This document shows positions 16,646-25,341 of a stretch of 64,000 bases of DNA, in pieces. A program made the translations under genes and the position numbers. Below the pieces are notes generated by a model. That model was not told where the DNA came from. It searched no databases and was given only the letters and a program-made list of their open reading frames with translations. Source of the stretch: Spirochaetota bacterium. Its GTDB lineage: Bacteria; Spirochaetota; Spirochaetia; Treponematales; Rectinemataceae. The stretch's first letter is position 1. Each line of letters opens with the position of its first letter. The DNA is taken from positions 186,001 to 250,000 of the forward strand of contig JAJUJQ010000002.1 of the NCBI GenBank assembly GCA_029265255.1. Direction: 5' to 3'.

Positions 16646-16737
16646 ATCCGTGCTCCTTTGCCGCTTGCGCGGCCGTGGTATGTCATAAAGATACAGAACA
16701 TGCAGCAAAGAGGTCGTAACAGAGGTTACCACGCAAT

Positions 16738-16765
16738 AAAAAAGCCCGGCTCGATCGCCGGGCAC
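16738..16765 (-). terminator. Rho-independent terminator of hsp20
   Basis: On the minus strand GCCCGGC, a six-base loop and GCCGGGC are followed by TTTTTTATT. It lies 22 bases beyond the hsp20 stop codon and before the ferredoxin gene. Confidence 0.88.
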
Positions 16766-16787
16766 TTGATTGTATTCATTGCTCAGA

Positions 16788-17204
16788 TCAAGAGATTTTC
16801 ACTTCGATGGTTTTTGGGGCTGCCTCTGGTTTCTTGGGCATGGACACTTGGAGCACACCATTTCTGAAGCGCGCTTCGATTTTCTCGGCTTCGACATCGT
16901 CAGGCAGTGTGAAGCTTCTGGCAAAGCGGAACTCCCTGCGCTCTCTGCGAATCCAGCGGCCTTTCTTTTTCTCCTCGGACCTCTCGCTCTTGGCGGTCGA
17001 GAGGGTCAGCTGGCCATTATGCACTTCCAGCTTGATGTCCTTTTCGGTCAGGCCAGGGAGCTCGGCTTCAAGCATGTACTTGTCGCCATCGTCATAGACA
17101 TCGATAGCCGGGGTGCGGAATCTCGGCATGAGCCACTCATCGTCGCTGAAGAATCGATCGATCAGATCAAAGGGATTGTTCTCATACAGTACCAGGCTGT
17201 TCAT
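16788..17204 (-). CDS. hsp20: Small heat shock protein, Hsp20/alpha-crystallin family
   Basis: 138 residues from ATG 17204 (GGAGGTG site upstream). N-terminal arm NPFDLIDRFFSDDEW, then an alpha-crystallin domain from about 35 to 125: AIDVYDDGDKYMLEAELPGL, GQLTLSTAKSE, REFRFARSFTLPDDV and the closing RNGVLQVSMPK, followed by KTIEVKIS, which carries the family I-x-I/V tail motif. Binds unfolding proteins as an ATP-independent holdase in the cytosol. It is a single transcription unit with a terminator, and the upstream region holds an exact sigma-54 promoter; no CIRCE element is seen. Confidence 0.95.
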   Translation of the reverse strand: MNSLVLYENNPFDLIDRFFSDDEWLMPRFRTPAIDVYDDGDKYMLEAELPGLTEKDIKLEVHNGQLTLSTAKSERSEEKKKGRWIRRERREFRFARSFTLPDDVEAEKIEARFRNGVLQVSMPKKPEAAPKTIEVKIS

Positions 17205-17303
17205 ACAGCACCTCCACAATCGTTGTGAAGTGCGGCGGGTCTGCGTCCATACCGGACCATGTCTACCCGTCCGGAGCCCTTTTCGGCGCTCACAATTATC
17301 TTG

Positions 17304-17319
17304 TGCAAAAAGCGTGCCA
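17304..17319 (-). promoter_or_regulatory. Sigma-54 (RpoN) promoter of hsp20
   Basis: The minus strand reads TGGCACGCTTTTTGCA, which fits the consensus TGGCACG-N4-TTGCW at every fixed position, with GG at -24 and GC at -12. Transcription would start near 17293, about 89 bases before the hsp20 start codon. A strongly AT-rich block at about 17333-17390 lies upstream in the position where IHF or an enhancer-binding protein would act. Confidence 0.75.
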
Positions 17320-17332
17320 AAATTCGCAGAAT

Positions 17333-17643
17333 GCTTAAAAATTTTATATTATATTATTTATTAATGAAATAAATGTAATAATAAAGAAAGGCAGCTTGGT
17401 ACATCACGGAATACGCACGCGTTGGCTTTGTAGAAGCAGGAAACACTCGAACACGGGGGAGCGCGCTCGAATCAGCGATTTTTGATACAATCGTATCTAT
17501 TTGAGCCATTCGAATGTATTAAAAATATACACTTGTGCTCAATTCCCCGCGATTGGATACCTCAGGGTCCACCGAAAGGCGCTTGCGAAAAATGCGGGAC
17601 AGGCATACACTATGGGCGTTACACGCACTATCAGGAGGTTTCC
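17333..17643. other. Intergenic region between hsp20 and the Fe-type ABC operon
   Basis: Divergent spacer with no gene. From left to right it contains an AT-rich block (about 17333-17390), a perfect inverted repeat GATAC-N4-GTATC at 17484-17497, a second one TGTAT-N7-ATACA at 17515-17531, and then about 100 bases of leader ahead of the AGGAGG site of the binding-protein gene. The leader holds short complementary segments (CCCGC near 17542 with GCGGG near 17597) but matches no riboswitch class I know. Confidence 0.45.
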
Positions 17644-18639
17644 ATGAAACGTCTGTCCGTGGTTGTCATGGTGCTGCTGCTCGCGGCATCTCTTTCATTT
17701 GCGCAGGGCAAGGTCGGTGTCTATACCACGCTCGAGGAGCCGCTGGCGAAAGAGCTTTTTGAACTCTTCCAGAAGGAGACCGGCATACAGGTAAACTGGC
17801 AGCGTCTTTCCGGTGGCGAAGTCGAAAGCAGGCTCGAGGCTGAAAAGTCCAATCCACAGGCATCGATCTGGGTCGGCGGTGTTGGACTCAACCATATCAG
17901 CGCCAAGCTCAAAGGCCTGACTGCTCCCTATAAATCAAAGATGCTCGAGAACACCCCGCCGCAGTACCGCGATCCAGAAAATTACTGGGTAGGCCTTTAT
18001 CTCGGCCCGCTCTCCTTTGTTACCAACAATAAGATCGCCAAAGAGCAGGGCATCACCCCGCCCAAGTCGTGGGCCGATCTTCTCAAACCCGAATACAAGG
18101 GCAAGATCCGTATGGCCAATCCCACGACTTCAGGTACGGCCTATAACGTGATCACGACGCTTCGCTATGTCTTTAACAACGATGAAGAAAAGGTCTTCGA
18201 TTATTTAAGGAAGCTTGACAAAAACATCGACCAGTACACGAAGTCCGGTTCCGCGCCCGGCAAGAGCGTTGCAATCGGCGAAATCCCAGTGGCTATTGGC
18301 TATGCGCATGACCAGGTGAAGCTGAAAGTTGAGGGTGCCGACATCACCATTACGATTCCTGAAGAGGGAACGGGATACGAAATCGCCTCCATGTCGCTGG
18401 TAAAGGGCGGTCCGGACCCTGTCAATGCCAAGAAGCTGTTCGACTGGATTCTCGACACCAAGGCGCAGGAAATCATTGCGAAGTGGTATGTCGTACCGCT
18501 TTCGAAGAAAGCGAAGAAAAACCCTGTCGCCTTCGGTATGGATGAGGTGAAAACCGTAGCGCAGGATGTGCTTTGGGATGCCAACAATAAAGAGCGGCTG
18601 CTGGAGCGCTGGGTAAAGGAAATCGGCTCCAAGCGCTGA
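17644..18639 (+). CDS. Periplasmic binding protein of an Fe3+-type ABC importer
   Basis: 331 residues. ATG 17644 is chosen for its AGGAGG site; it gives a clean signal peptide (MKRLSVVVMVLLLAASLSFA, cleavage before QGKVG). The mature part is of the AfuA/FutA/FbpA class (family 1/6 solute-binding proteins): VGVYTTLEEPLAKELFELFQKETGI, SIWVGG, PKSWADLLKPEYKGKI, NPTTSGTAY and PIAIGY-like IPVAIGYAHDQ. Substrates in this class are Fe3+, but also polyamines, thiamine or phosphonates, so the substrate is open. It is followed by a terminator and then the permease and ATPase genes of the same system. Confidence 0.9.
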   Translation: MKRLSVVVMVLLLAASLSFAQGKVGVYTTLEEPLAKELFELFQKETGIQVNWQRLSGGEVESRLEAEKSNPQASIWVGGVGLNHISAKLKGLTAPYKSKMLENTPPQYRDPENYWVGLYLGPLSFVTNNKIAKEQGITPPKSWADLLKPEYKGKIRMANPTTSGTAYNVITTLRYVFNNDEEKVFDYLRKLDKNIDQYTKSGSAPGKSVAIGEIPVAIGYAHDQVKLKVEGADITITIPEEGTGYEIASMSLVKGGPDPVNAKKLFDWILDTKAQEIIAKWYVVPLSKKAKKNPVAFGMDEVKTVAQDVLWDANNKERLLERWVKEIGSKR

Positions 18640-18685
18640 TGTTCTGGTAATCATGGTTCCGGCTCTTACGGAACAATAGGCAAAA

Positions 18686-18729
18686 CCGGGCCTGACAGTG
18701 TACAATTCTGTCGGAGCCCGGTTTTTTTT
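18686..18729 (+). terminator. Rho-independent terminator between binding protein and permease genes
   Basis: CCGGGC, then GACAG, a loop, CTGTC and GCCCGG, followed by eight T. It would end most transcripts after the binding-protein gene and let a fraction continue to the permease, the usual way to make binding protein in excess. Confidence 0.9.
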
Positions 18730-18749
18730 ACACCGTTGCGCATACGTAC

Positions 18750-18782
18750 CCTCTTCGGGAACATCCGGGTTGAAGAGGAGGT
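18750..18782 (+). promoter_or_regulatory. Hairpin covering the ribosome binding site of the permease gene
   Basis: CCTCTTC at 18750-18756 is perfectly complementary to GAAGAGG at 18772-18778, with a 15-base loop. The right arm overlaps the GAGGAGG ribosome binding site of the GTG-started permease gene at 18786, so folding would hide it. Confidence 0.6.
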
Positions 18783-18785
18783 TGT

Positions 18786-20990
18786 GTGTTCACTAGAAAG
18801 AAGATCGTCATTTTTATTTTAGCGCTTCTTGTATTCGCGGTCGGTGAATACTGGATTTTTTCTACGATTCAAAAAAGCTTCCAGAAGAACACGGAGAAGG
18901 AATTGATGGCGCTTGCGAGGGCAATCGTTTCTTCCGTGCCTTCGGATGGTGAGGAAATGGCCGATTGGGTTGAGGGCCTTTCGTCAACCTATCAGAATTA
19001 CCGATTCTTTCTGGTTTCCGGGGTACCGGGCGAGGAAGGCAGCGCGCCTATAGGCGGAGATTCGCAGGTGAGCGATTTCTGGAACCAGCAAGAACAAAGC
19101 GCGCTAGGGCAGAAAGCAGTGGAATCCGTTTCCTATCTCGAGCACTATCGATGGCCGGAAACGGTACGCTTGTCCGGGGGGGCGTACAATCTCATCGTTG
19201 CGCCGGTGCCCGACGCGGAAGAAAGCGCTGCGAGGGCGACATTGCTGATTGCGGTCGATGCTTCTGGCTATGTCGCATTCGGCAGGCTGGTGCAATCGCT
19301 TGGCATCATCGCATTCGTGCTGTTCGCCCTTGGTTTCGGTATCGCAACTTTTTCCCGGGATCCGATCAGCGGATACGCCATCCTCGTGCTGGCAGCGATC
19401 GTCATCGCCTTTGTCGCGTACCCACTCTTCGAGGCGGTAAGGCTGACCTTCATGAAGACAGGGCGCTTCAGTCTCGAGGTATGGAAGACTATCCTTACCA
19501 ATAAACAATACCTGCAAGCGCTCTGGGGATCCATCCAGCTTGGTATTGTCACCGCAACGCTGTCTACCTTCATCGGCTTTCTCTACGCGTTTGCAGTTGC
19601 CCGCACGAGCATGAAAGCCAAGAAGCTCATTACGGCACTTGCGACCATGCCGGTTATTTCGCCACCGTTCTCGCTGACCCTATCGATCATACTTCTTTTT
19701 GGAAAGAATGGCATCATCACCAAACAGCTTTTAGGGCTTCCAAATTTCAACATCTATGGATTGTGGGGACTCGCTGCGGTGCAGACGATCAGCATGTTCC
19801 CCATCGCCTTCCTGACCATGCAGGGCGTACTGCAGGCTATCGATTCGACACTGGAAGACGCCTCGCTCGATCTCAATGCTACGCGCTGGCAGACCTTCTC
19901 GAAAGTCACGCTGCCGCTCGCCGCGCCGGGCTTGCTTTCGAGCTGGCTCCTTGTATTTACCAATTCGCTAGCCGACTTTGCGAACCCATTGCTGCTCGCC
20001 GGCTCCTATCGCGTGCTGTCGGTCGAATCCTACATCGAGGTGACCGGTATGAGCCGGCTCGGTAACGGAGCCGCATTGTCACTGCTGCTTCTGCTGCCGA
20101 CGCTGACGGCGTTCCTAGTGCAGCGGCGATGGGTGAGCCGCAAATCCTTTGTGGTTGTGACCGGAAAACCCTCGACGCGGCTTTCAGACCTGGCGTCTAA
20201 AAACGCGCGCAGGGCTCTGACTGGGTTTGTGGGTATTATCAGCTTCTTGATTGTTGCGCTGTACGCAACCATTGTCGCGGGTTGCTTCGTGAAGAACTGG
20301 GGCATCGATTATACCTTTACGCTTGTGAATATCAAGGAAGCGTTAACGCGTGGCAAACAGGCGCTCATTTCAACCATGACCCTGGCGGGTATCGCGACCC
20401 CGATTGCCGGAATTCTATCGATGGTCGCCGCGGTGATCATTGTAAGGAAGAAATTTCCAGGGAAGCGCATCCTGGAATCTCTGATGATGACGCCTTTCGC
20501 CATTCCCGGCACACTCGTCGGTATCAGCTACATTCTGGCCTTCAATAAACCGCCATTGCTGTTGGTGGGGACAGGGGCCATTCTTGTCATTAATTACATC
20601 ATCCGTGAGCTGCCGGTTGGACTCGAGGGTGGAGTGGCGGCGCTGCGACAGATCGACCCTTCCATCGAGGAAGCGGCGTCAGATCTCGGCGCGGACCAAG
20701 CGACGATTTTCAGGACGATCATTCTGCCGCTCATACGCCCCGCATTCATCTCGAGCATGTCGTACACATTCGTGCGATCCATGACGGCGGTGTCGGCGAT
20801 TATCTTTCTCATCAGCGCGCGCTGGTACCACATCACGATCCAGATTTACAATTTCTCCGAAAATCTTCGTTTTGGTCTGGCGAGCGTGCTTTCAACCACA
20901 TTGATCATCATCGTGCTTGTGGTATTCGGATTGATGCGCCTGCTAGTGCGGCAGAGCGAGCATCTCGAAAAGACAGTAACCGTGCAATGA
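18786..20990 (+). CDS. ABC importer permease with two transport domains and an N-terminal periplasmic sensor-like domain
   Basis: 734 residues from GTG 18786 (GAGGAGG site). The C-terminal about 530 residues are a fused double permease of the FbpB/AfuB type: two copies of the inner-membrane transport domain, each with an EAA-like loop (first DASLDLNATRWQTFSKVTLPLAAPG, second EEAASDLGADQATIFRTIILPL). The N-terminal about 190 residues are extra: one helix (about 8-26), a soluble stretch of about 135 residues and a second helix (about 168-190), the layout of a histidine-kinase sensor module. Family members are normally near 550 residues. It works with the binding protein upstream and the ATPase downstream. 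Confidence 0.88.
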   Translation: MFTRKKIVIFILALLVFAVGEYWIFSTIQKSFQKNTEKELMALARAIVSSVPSDGEEMADWVEGLSSTYQNYRFFLVSGVPGEEGSAPIGGDSQVSDFWNQQEQSALGQKAVESVSYLEHYRWPETVRLSGGAYNLIVAPVPDAEESAARATLLIAVDASGYVAFGRLVQSLGIIAFVLFALGFGIATFSRDPISGYAILVLAAIVIAFVAYPLFEAVRLTFMKTGRFSLEVWKTILTNKQYLQALWGSIQLGIVTATLSTFIGFLYAFAVARTSMKAKKLITALATMPVISPPFSLTLSIILLFGKNGIITKQLLGLPNFNIYGLWGLAAVQTISMFPIAFLTMQGVLQAIDSTLEDASLDLNATRWQTFSKVTLPLAAPGLLSSWLLVFTNSLADFANPLLLAGSYRVLSVESYIEVTGMSRLGNGAALSLLLLLPTLTAFLVQRRWVSRKSFVVVTGKPSTRLSDLASKNARRALTGFVGIISFLIVALYATIVAGCFVKNWGIDYTFTLVNIKEALTRGKQALISTMTLAGIATPIAGILSMVAAVIIVRKKFPGKRILESLMMTPFAIPGTLVGISYILAFNKPPLLLVGTGAILVINYIIRELPVGLEGGVAALRQIDPSIEEAASDLGADQATIFRTIILPLIRPAFISSMSYTFVRSMTAVSAIIFLISARWYHITIQIYNFSENLRFGLASVLSTTLIIIVLVVFGLMRLLVRQSEHLEKTVTVQ

Positions 20991-21009
20991 GGCAATGAGA
21001 GGAATGAAT

Positions 21010-22107
21010 ATGGCAGCAAAATCAGTACCTGTTACGCTTTCTCACGTGACGAAGACATTCAAGGATCCCAAGACCGGTGGTGAGGTTCATGCGGTATCCG
21101 ACGCGAATTTCGAGGTAAAACCAGGCGAGCTGGTGACCTTACTTGGGCCTTCGGGCTGTGGCAAAACGACCACGCTCCGCATGATTGGTGGCTTCGAGCT
21201 GCCGACCAAGGGCAAGATACTCATCGGTGATACCGATGTGACCTTCCTTCCACCGAACGGCAGGCAGACGGCCACAGTGTTCCAATCCTATGGGCTCTTT
21301 CCGCACATGGATGTCTTTGACAATGTTGCCTATGGGCTGCGGATCCGTAAGCTGAATCAATCGGATATCGAATACAAGGTAAAGGCTGCGCTCGAGCTGG
21401 TCGGTCTCGCGGAGCTCGCGCATCGGTCGCCTGGTCGACTCTCGGGCGGTCAGCAACAACGTGTGGCGCTGGCGCGCTCGCTGGTTGTTGAGCCCCAGGT
21501 GCTGCTTCTGGATGAGCCGCTCTCGAATCTCGATGCGCTGCTTCGCGAGCAAATGCGTGTGGAAATCCGCCGCATCCAGAAATCGCTTGGTATTACTGCC
21601 ATTTATGTCACTCATGACCGAATCGAGGCCATGAGCCTCTCAGACCGTGTTATCGTTATGCGCGATGGAGTGATTCAGCAGATAGGCACTCCTGGCGATA
21701 TCTATGAACGACCGGTGTCAAAATTCGTGGCAGGATTCGTGGGCAAGGTTGCATTCTTCCCGGCTGAGGTAGAAGGAATCAAACCGGATGGACGGGCTGT
21801 CTGCGTCGTTGCCGGCAAGAAGGTTATTACCGGTACCACGGCGGAGCAGGTCAAGGAAGGGCAGCCAGCGGTCATCATGGCACGACCGGAATCCCTCAGA
21901 ATTGTCGAGAAAGAAGAAGGAATTGTCACCGGTACAGTCATGACATCTGTGTATCTCGGATCGAGCGTAGAAATATACGTCAAGACCGAAAATGGCGAAA
22001 TACTTGTTCAGATCGATGATCCGTCGGGAAAGCGCATTCCGCAGGAGGGAGAAACGGTCTGGATAGGATTCAATGAACAGCTAGTGCGCGCTCTTCCTGC
22101 CAGCTGA
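21010..22107 (+). CDS. ABC importer ATPase, FbpC/PotA type with TOBE domain
   Basis: 365 residues. ATG 21010 follows an AGAGGA site by 6 nt; ATG at 20995 and 21004 are too close to it. Walker A GPSGCGKTT, Q-loop VFQSYGLFPHM, signature RLSGGQQQRVALARSL, Walker B VLLLDEPLSNLD and H-loop YVTHD are all intact. Residues from about 245 on form a TOBE-like regulatory domain (MARPESLRI, VYLGSSVEIYVK). Energises the importer encoded directly upstream, where only a few bases separate the genes. Confidence 0.93.
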   Translation: MAAKSVPVTLSHVTKTFKDPKTGGEVHAVSDANFEVKPGELVTLLGPSGCGKTTTLRMIGGFELPTKGKILIGDTDVTFLPPNGRQTATVFQSYGLFPHMDVFDNVAYGLRIRKLNQSDIEYKVKAALELVGLAELAHRSPGRLSGGQQQRVALARSLVVEPQVLLLDEPLSNLDALLREQMRVEIRRIQKSLGITAIYVTHDRIEAMSLSDRVIVMRDGVIQQIGTPGDIYERPVSKFVAGFVGKVAFFPAEVEGIKPDGRAVCVVAGKKVITGTTAEQVKEGQPAVIMARPESLRIVEKEEGIVTGTVMTSVYLGSSVEIYVKTENGEILVQIDDPSGKRIPQEGETVWIGFNEQLVRALPAS

Positions 22108-22177
22108 TCTAGAACCGTTCTCGAGCGCCAGGGAAGTCAATACGCGCGGAGAAGGGCGTTGCGCACATGGGCTTATG

Positions 22178-23815
22178 TCAGGTGCGCTCGCGCCAGCGCA
22201 ACATAATCGCTTCTACCGCATCGATTACGACATACAGTATGAGGCCGAACAGCGATAGCGCGATGATGGCGGCGTACATATCGGGATAATTCACTCTTGA
22301 CCAAGCATCCATGATGTACCATCCCAGCCCATCGACCGACGCGAAGGTCTCAGAGAGAAAAAGCACCGCGATCGATGTACCGAGGCTCACGCGGAGAGCT
22401 GAAAGCAACCCTGCGGCGGTTGAAGGAAGAATTGCGAGTCGCAATACCTGGAAGGGTCGGAATCCGAGCACACGGATGCTGTCGAGCAGCGCGGGAGCGA
22501 TCCCTTTGGCCGCGTCACGCGCGGTGACGAAGAGCTGGCCGAATATCACGAGCGCCATGAGGGCGACTTTCGAAGCGTCGCCAAGCCCGAGAAATAGCAT
22601 GAGAAGCGGCAGGAAGGCCACCTTTGGAAGAGGGTGGAGCAGATAGACCATCGGCGCGACGATTCTGTCTACCGTGGTCAGCCTGCCTGCCAAAAGACCC
22701 AGCGCCCACGCAGGAGGCCCCGCGCACAGAAGGGCGAGAAATACGCGGCGGGCGGACGCTCCGGCATGGATCAGGAAGGTTCCCCTGGTAAGCTGTGCTG
22801 CGAATCGTTGGAACGCGATGACAGGGGAGGGCAAAAAAGGTTTTCCAACAAGCTGTGCCGCAAGCCACCACACAATCGTGATCGCGATGGCCGCGCCTGC
22901 CATCTGGGCGATTCTAGCGAGGAATGTTCTTATTGATGGCGCGAGGCCGCGATGGGGGCTTGAATCGAGTTCTGCCCGTGGGCGAGCCTTCGGTGAGGCG
23001 GCTTTTATATGACCAGCCTCCTGGTCAAACGCGTGCCGGATTCTTCCAACTGCAGCAAGATATTCCGGGTGCTCTCGAGGAGTGGCGCCGGCAGCGAACG
23101 TGGCCGCGGAAGGAGTGCTCGGACTGTCCCAGGTGTGCGGATTTTCTTCCAGGCGGGCATGACGTACCGGCACCGCTCCGTCCAATATGACGATGCGGTC
23201 AGCCAGGTAAACGGCTTCCTCGAGCGAATGGGTGACAAGGATGATGGTCGACCGATGCTTTGCCTGGATTTCCCGCAACATATCCTGCACGGATTCGCGC
23301 GTGAGCGCATCAAGGCTCGAGAATGGCTCGTCCATGAGGATAAGATCCGCGTCCATGGCAAGCGCTCGCGCGACCGCGACACGCTGCTGCATGCCGCCTG
23401 ACAGGCGGATCGGATAAGTATGGGACCATTCCTGAAGCCCCAGTTCGCCAAGAATGGGAGCGACTTTCGCTTCCCGCTCATGGTGGGGGATATGCTGGGC
23501 CTCAAGTCCGAGCCCCGCGTTGCGCCCAACTGTCAGCCAGGGCAGAAGGCCATAATCCTGGAAAATGAAAGCAGTATGGGGGTGATGAGGCCGCGCCAGG
23601 CCAGGTGATGAACTGGAGCCTCCGATGGAGATTGTACCGCTCTGGGGACTCAATATGCCGGCAATGAGACGGAGCAGCGTGGTCTTTCCACAACCAGACG
23701 GCCCCACTACAGCCGTGATGTTCCCTGCCTCGAAATAAAACGAAAAATCTTCGAAAACCGGGCGGGATTCACCACGGACCGTGTAGGAAAACGAAAGATG
23801 CTCGAGCCTTACCAT
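22178..23815 (-). CDS. ABC importer ATPase-permease fusion, NitT/TauT type
   Basis: 545 residues. The start at ATG 23815 lies inside the last codons of the binding-protein gene (7-nt overlap), so translation is coupled. Residues 1-about 225 are an SsuB/TauB-like ATPase with GPSGCGKTT, FQDYGLLPWLTVGRN, RLSGGMQQRVAVARAL, LILMDEPFSSLD and VTHSLEEA. A polar linker of about 70 residues leads to a TauC/SsuC-like permease with six helices and the EAA loop GIAPALLDSIRVLGFRPFQVLRLAILP. ATPase and permease are normally separate proteins in this family; the fusion is the main oddity. It is the last gene of the ubiD operon. Confidence 0.9.
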   Translation of the reverse strand: MVRLEHLSFSYTVRGESRPVFEDFSFYFEAGNITAVVGPSGCGKTTLLRLIAGILSPQSGTISIGGSSSSPGLARPHHPHTAFIFQDYGLLPWLTVGRNAGLGLEAQHIPHHEREAKVAPILGELGLQEWSHTYPIRLSGGMQQRVAVARALAMDADLILMDEPFSSLDALTRESVQDMLREIQAKHRSTIILVTHSLEEAVYLADRIVILDGAVPVRHARLEENPHTWDSPSTPSAATFAAGATPREHPEYLAAVGRIRHAFDQEAGHIKAASPKARPRAELDSSPHRGLAPSIRTFLARIAQMAGAAIAITIVWWLAAQLVGKPFLPSPVIAFQRFAAQLTRGTFLIHAGASARRVFLALLCAGPPAWALGLLAGRLTTVDRIVAPMVYLLHPLPKVAFLPLLMLFLGLGDASKVALMALVIFGQLFVTARDAAKGIAPALLDSIRVLGFRPFQVLRLAILPSTAAGLLSALRVSLGTSIAVLFLSETFASVDGLGWYIMDAWSRVNYPDMYAAIIALSLFGLILYVVIDAVEAIMLRWRERT

Positions 23816-24729
23816 CCGCTTATCGCACGCAAGTCCACAAGATCTGCGATTACGGGCATTGTCTTGGCGAGTCCCTTGCCAAGGAGCCATCGACCCGCTC
23901 GTTCCATGCTTGTATTGGAAGGGAGGGCGGGTTTCTTATAGACGGGGAATACGAAGACCTTTGCCGCATCCTCCGGGAATCCCAAAGAGTCAATCAGAAT
24001 GCGACGGTAGCGCTCAGGTGAGCTGTTGATCCGTTGCGCGGCTTCCCAATACGCCCTATAGAATTTCCGAATCGCATCGAGCCTGGTCTGAAGCGCCTGT
24101 GAACGGAAGGCGAGTACTCCCGCTTCGAGACCCTCGTCATCGGATGAAATCAACACACGAGCGCCTCTCAGCGATGCCGCGGTGAGAAATGGTTCAGGCA
24201 TGACCGCGGCGTCGATCTGACCGGCAAGGAGCATTTCCATTCGAACTGGCATTTTAGGAACAGGAACGAGCGTTACAGAGCCGGAGGGCAAGCCCGCCGC
24301 TTCGGTACTCCAATCGGTGAAGTAATGGATAATAGTATTGAGGGAGATGGCAGCGCTGCGACCCGCAAGGTCCTTCACCGCGCGGACAGAAGAACCGGGA
24401 CTCACCGCGATGCCATAGCGCCCATTGGTGAGACTGGTGATTTTGACTGGAAAACCGCCTTCGTTGGCGAGCATGACCGCAAGAATGTCGGTAATCAAAC
24501 CGTCGAGCTTGCCAGCCTGGAGCGCGGAATCCCGTTCCACGGCGCTGGAAAAGCGGATCAGTTGTACCACGACGCCTTCTTTCGCAAAAATTCCTTCTTC
24601 TTGTGCGACAATGAGTGGCAGGGAATCCGCGTCAGCAAAGATACCCACCTGGAGAGGTGCTTGCTGAGTCTGAGCCTGGGGGGCGAGGATCACCACGCAA
24701 GCTAAAAGGAGTAAAAGCGAGGATTTCAT
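23809..24729 (-). CDS. Periplasmic binding protein, NMT1/THI5-like
   Basis: 306 residues. A hydrophobic signal sequence (MKSSLLLLLACVVILAP) is followed by LQVGIFADADSLPLIVAQEEGIFAKEGV, LDGLITDILAVMLANEGG and QIDAAVMPEPFLTA, the pattern of NMT1/SsuA-like binding proteins for NitT/TauT importers. The LLAC segment could be a lax spirochaetal lipobox, but the hydrophobic stretch before it is very short. Members of this fold bind aromatic or sulfonated compounds, pyrimidines and others. It lies 6 bases after ubiX and overlaps the ATPase-permease fusion, so the ligand may be a precursor used by the prenyl/decarboxylase enzymes of the operon (inference). Confidence 0.85.
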   Translation of the reverse strand: MKSSLLLLLACVVILAPQAQTQQAPLQVGIFADADSLPLIVAQEEGIFAKEGVVVQLIRFSSAVERDSALQAGKLDGLITDILAVMLANEGGFPVKITSLTNGRYGIAVSPGSSVRAVKDLAGRSAAISLNTIIHYFTDWSTEAAGLPSGSVTLVPVPKMPVRMEMLLAGQIDAAVMPEPFLTAASLRGARVLISSDDEGLEAGVLAFRSQALQTRLDAIRKFYRAYWEAAQRINSSPERYRRILIDSLGFPEDAAKVFVFPVYKKPALPSNTSMERAGRWLLGKGLAKTMPVIADLVDLRAISGW

Positions 24730-24735
24730 TTGATG

Positions 24736-25329
24736 CTATCTCCATCGATTGATGTTTGGATCTGAGACACCCAGATGATCCAGAATCCTGTGTACCACAG
24801 TATCAGCCAGCGCTTCAAGGCTTTTGGGGCGACTGTAGAAACTCGGACACGCAGGCATGATGACCGCTCCAGCCTGGCGCAGCGTTTCCAGAGATCGGAT
24901 TGAAATAAGCGAGAGCGGTGTCTCTCGAGGAACCAGAATGAGCGGCCAGCCTTCCTTGAGGGCGACAGCGCCTGCGCGATGGATGAGATTTGTGGTTGTT
25001 CCCGCGGCGAGCGCTCCCATGGTTCCGATGGAGCATGGCGCAATAACCGTTCCGTTGAGGCGGAACGAACCCGATGCAACCGGTGCGGAAAAATCAGCGC
25101 TATCGTGCATTGTGATGAGCGCGGGAGTTCCGTGAGGCCCCCCTTGGAATCTGAGTTTGCCAAGCCAATATCCAAGTGGTCTGCCGGTTTCCTCTATCAC
25201 GACACGCGCGCCCCACTGACTGGCGACGACATGCAGCACCGCGCCGCTCGAGGCAAGCGCTGAAAGCAGTCGTATTGAGTAGATTGCTCCTGAAGCGCCA
25301 GTAATGCATACCAGGTAACGCAACGCCAT
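24736..25329 (-). CDS. ubiX: UbiX-type flavin prenyltransferase
   Basis: 197 residues. The flavin-binding start RYLVCITGASGAIYSIRLL, VIAPCSIGTMGALAAGTTTNLIHRAG, the LILVPRETPLSLI motif and MPACPSFYSRP are all diagnostic of UbiX/Pad1. The enzyme makes prenylated FMN from dimethylallyl phosphate and FMN, the cofactor of UbiD decarboxylases; its UbiD partner is two genes upstream. There is no clear ribosome binding site, which suggests coupling to ubiA 12 bases upstream. Confidence 0.95.
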   Translation of the reverse strand: MALRYLVCITGASGAIYSIRLLSALASSGAVLHVVASQWGARVVIEETGRPLGYWLGKLRFQGGPHGTPALITMHDSADFSAPVASGSFRLNGTVIAPCSIGTMGALAAGTTTNLIHRAGAVALKEGWPLILVPRETPLSLISIRSLETLRQAGAVIMPACPSFYSRPKSLEALADTVVHRILDHLGVSDPNINRWR

Positions 25330-25341
25330 TCTAATTTGATT

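Noticed and set aside
17205..17340. CIRCE (HrcA) operator ahead of hsp20
   Set aside because: No TTAGCACTC-N9-GAGTGCTAA or close variant is present; the sigma-54 element is the only strong signal.
17540..17643. TPP or other known riboswitch ahead of the ABC binding-protein gene
   Set aside because: The core consensus bases of TPP, SAM, cobalamin and similar classes could not be found.
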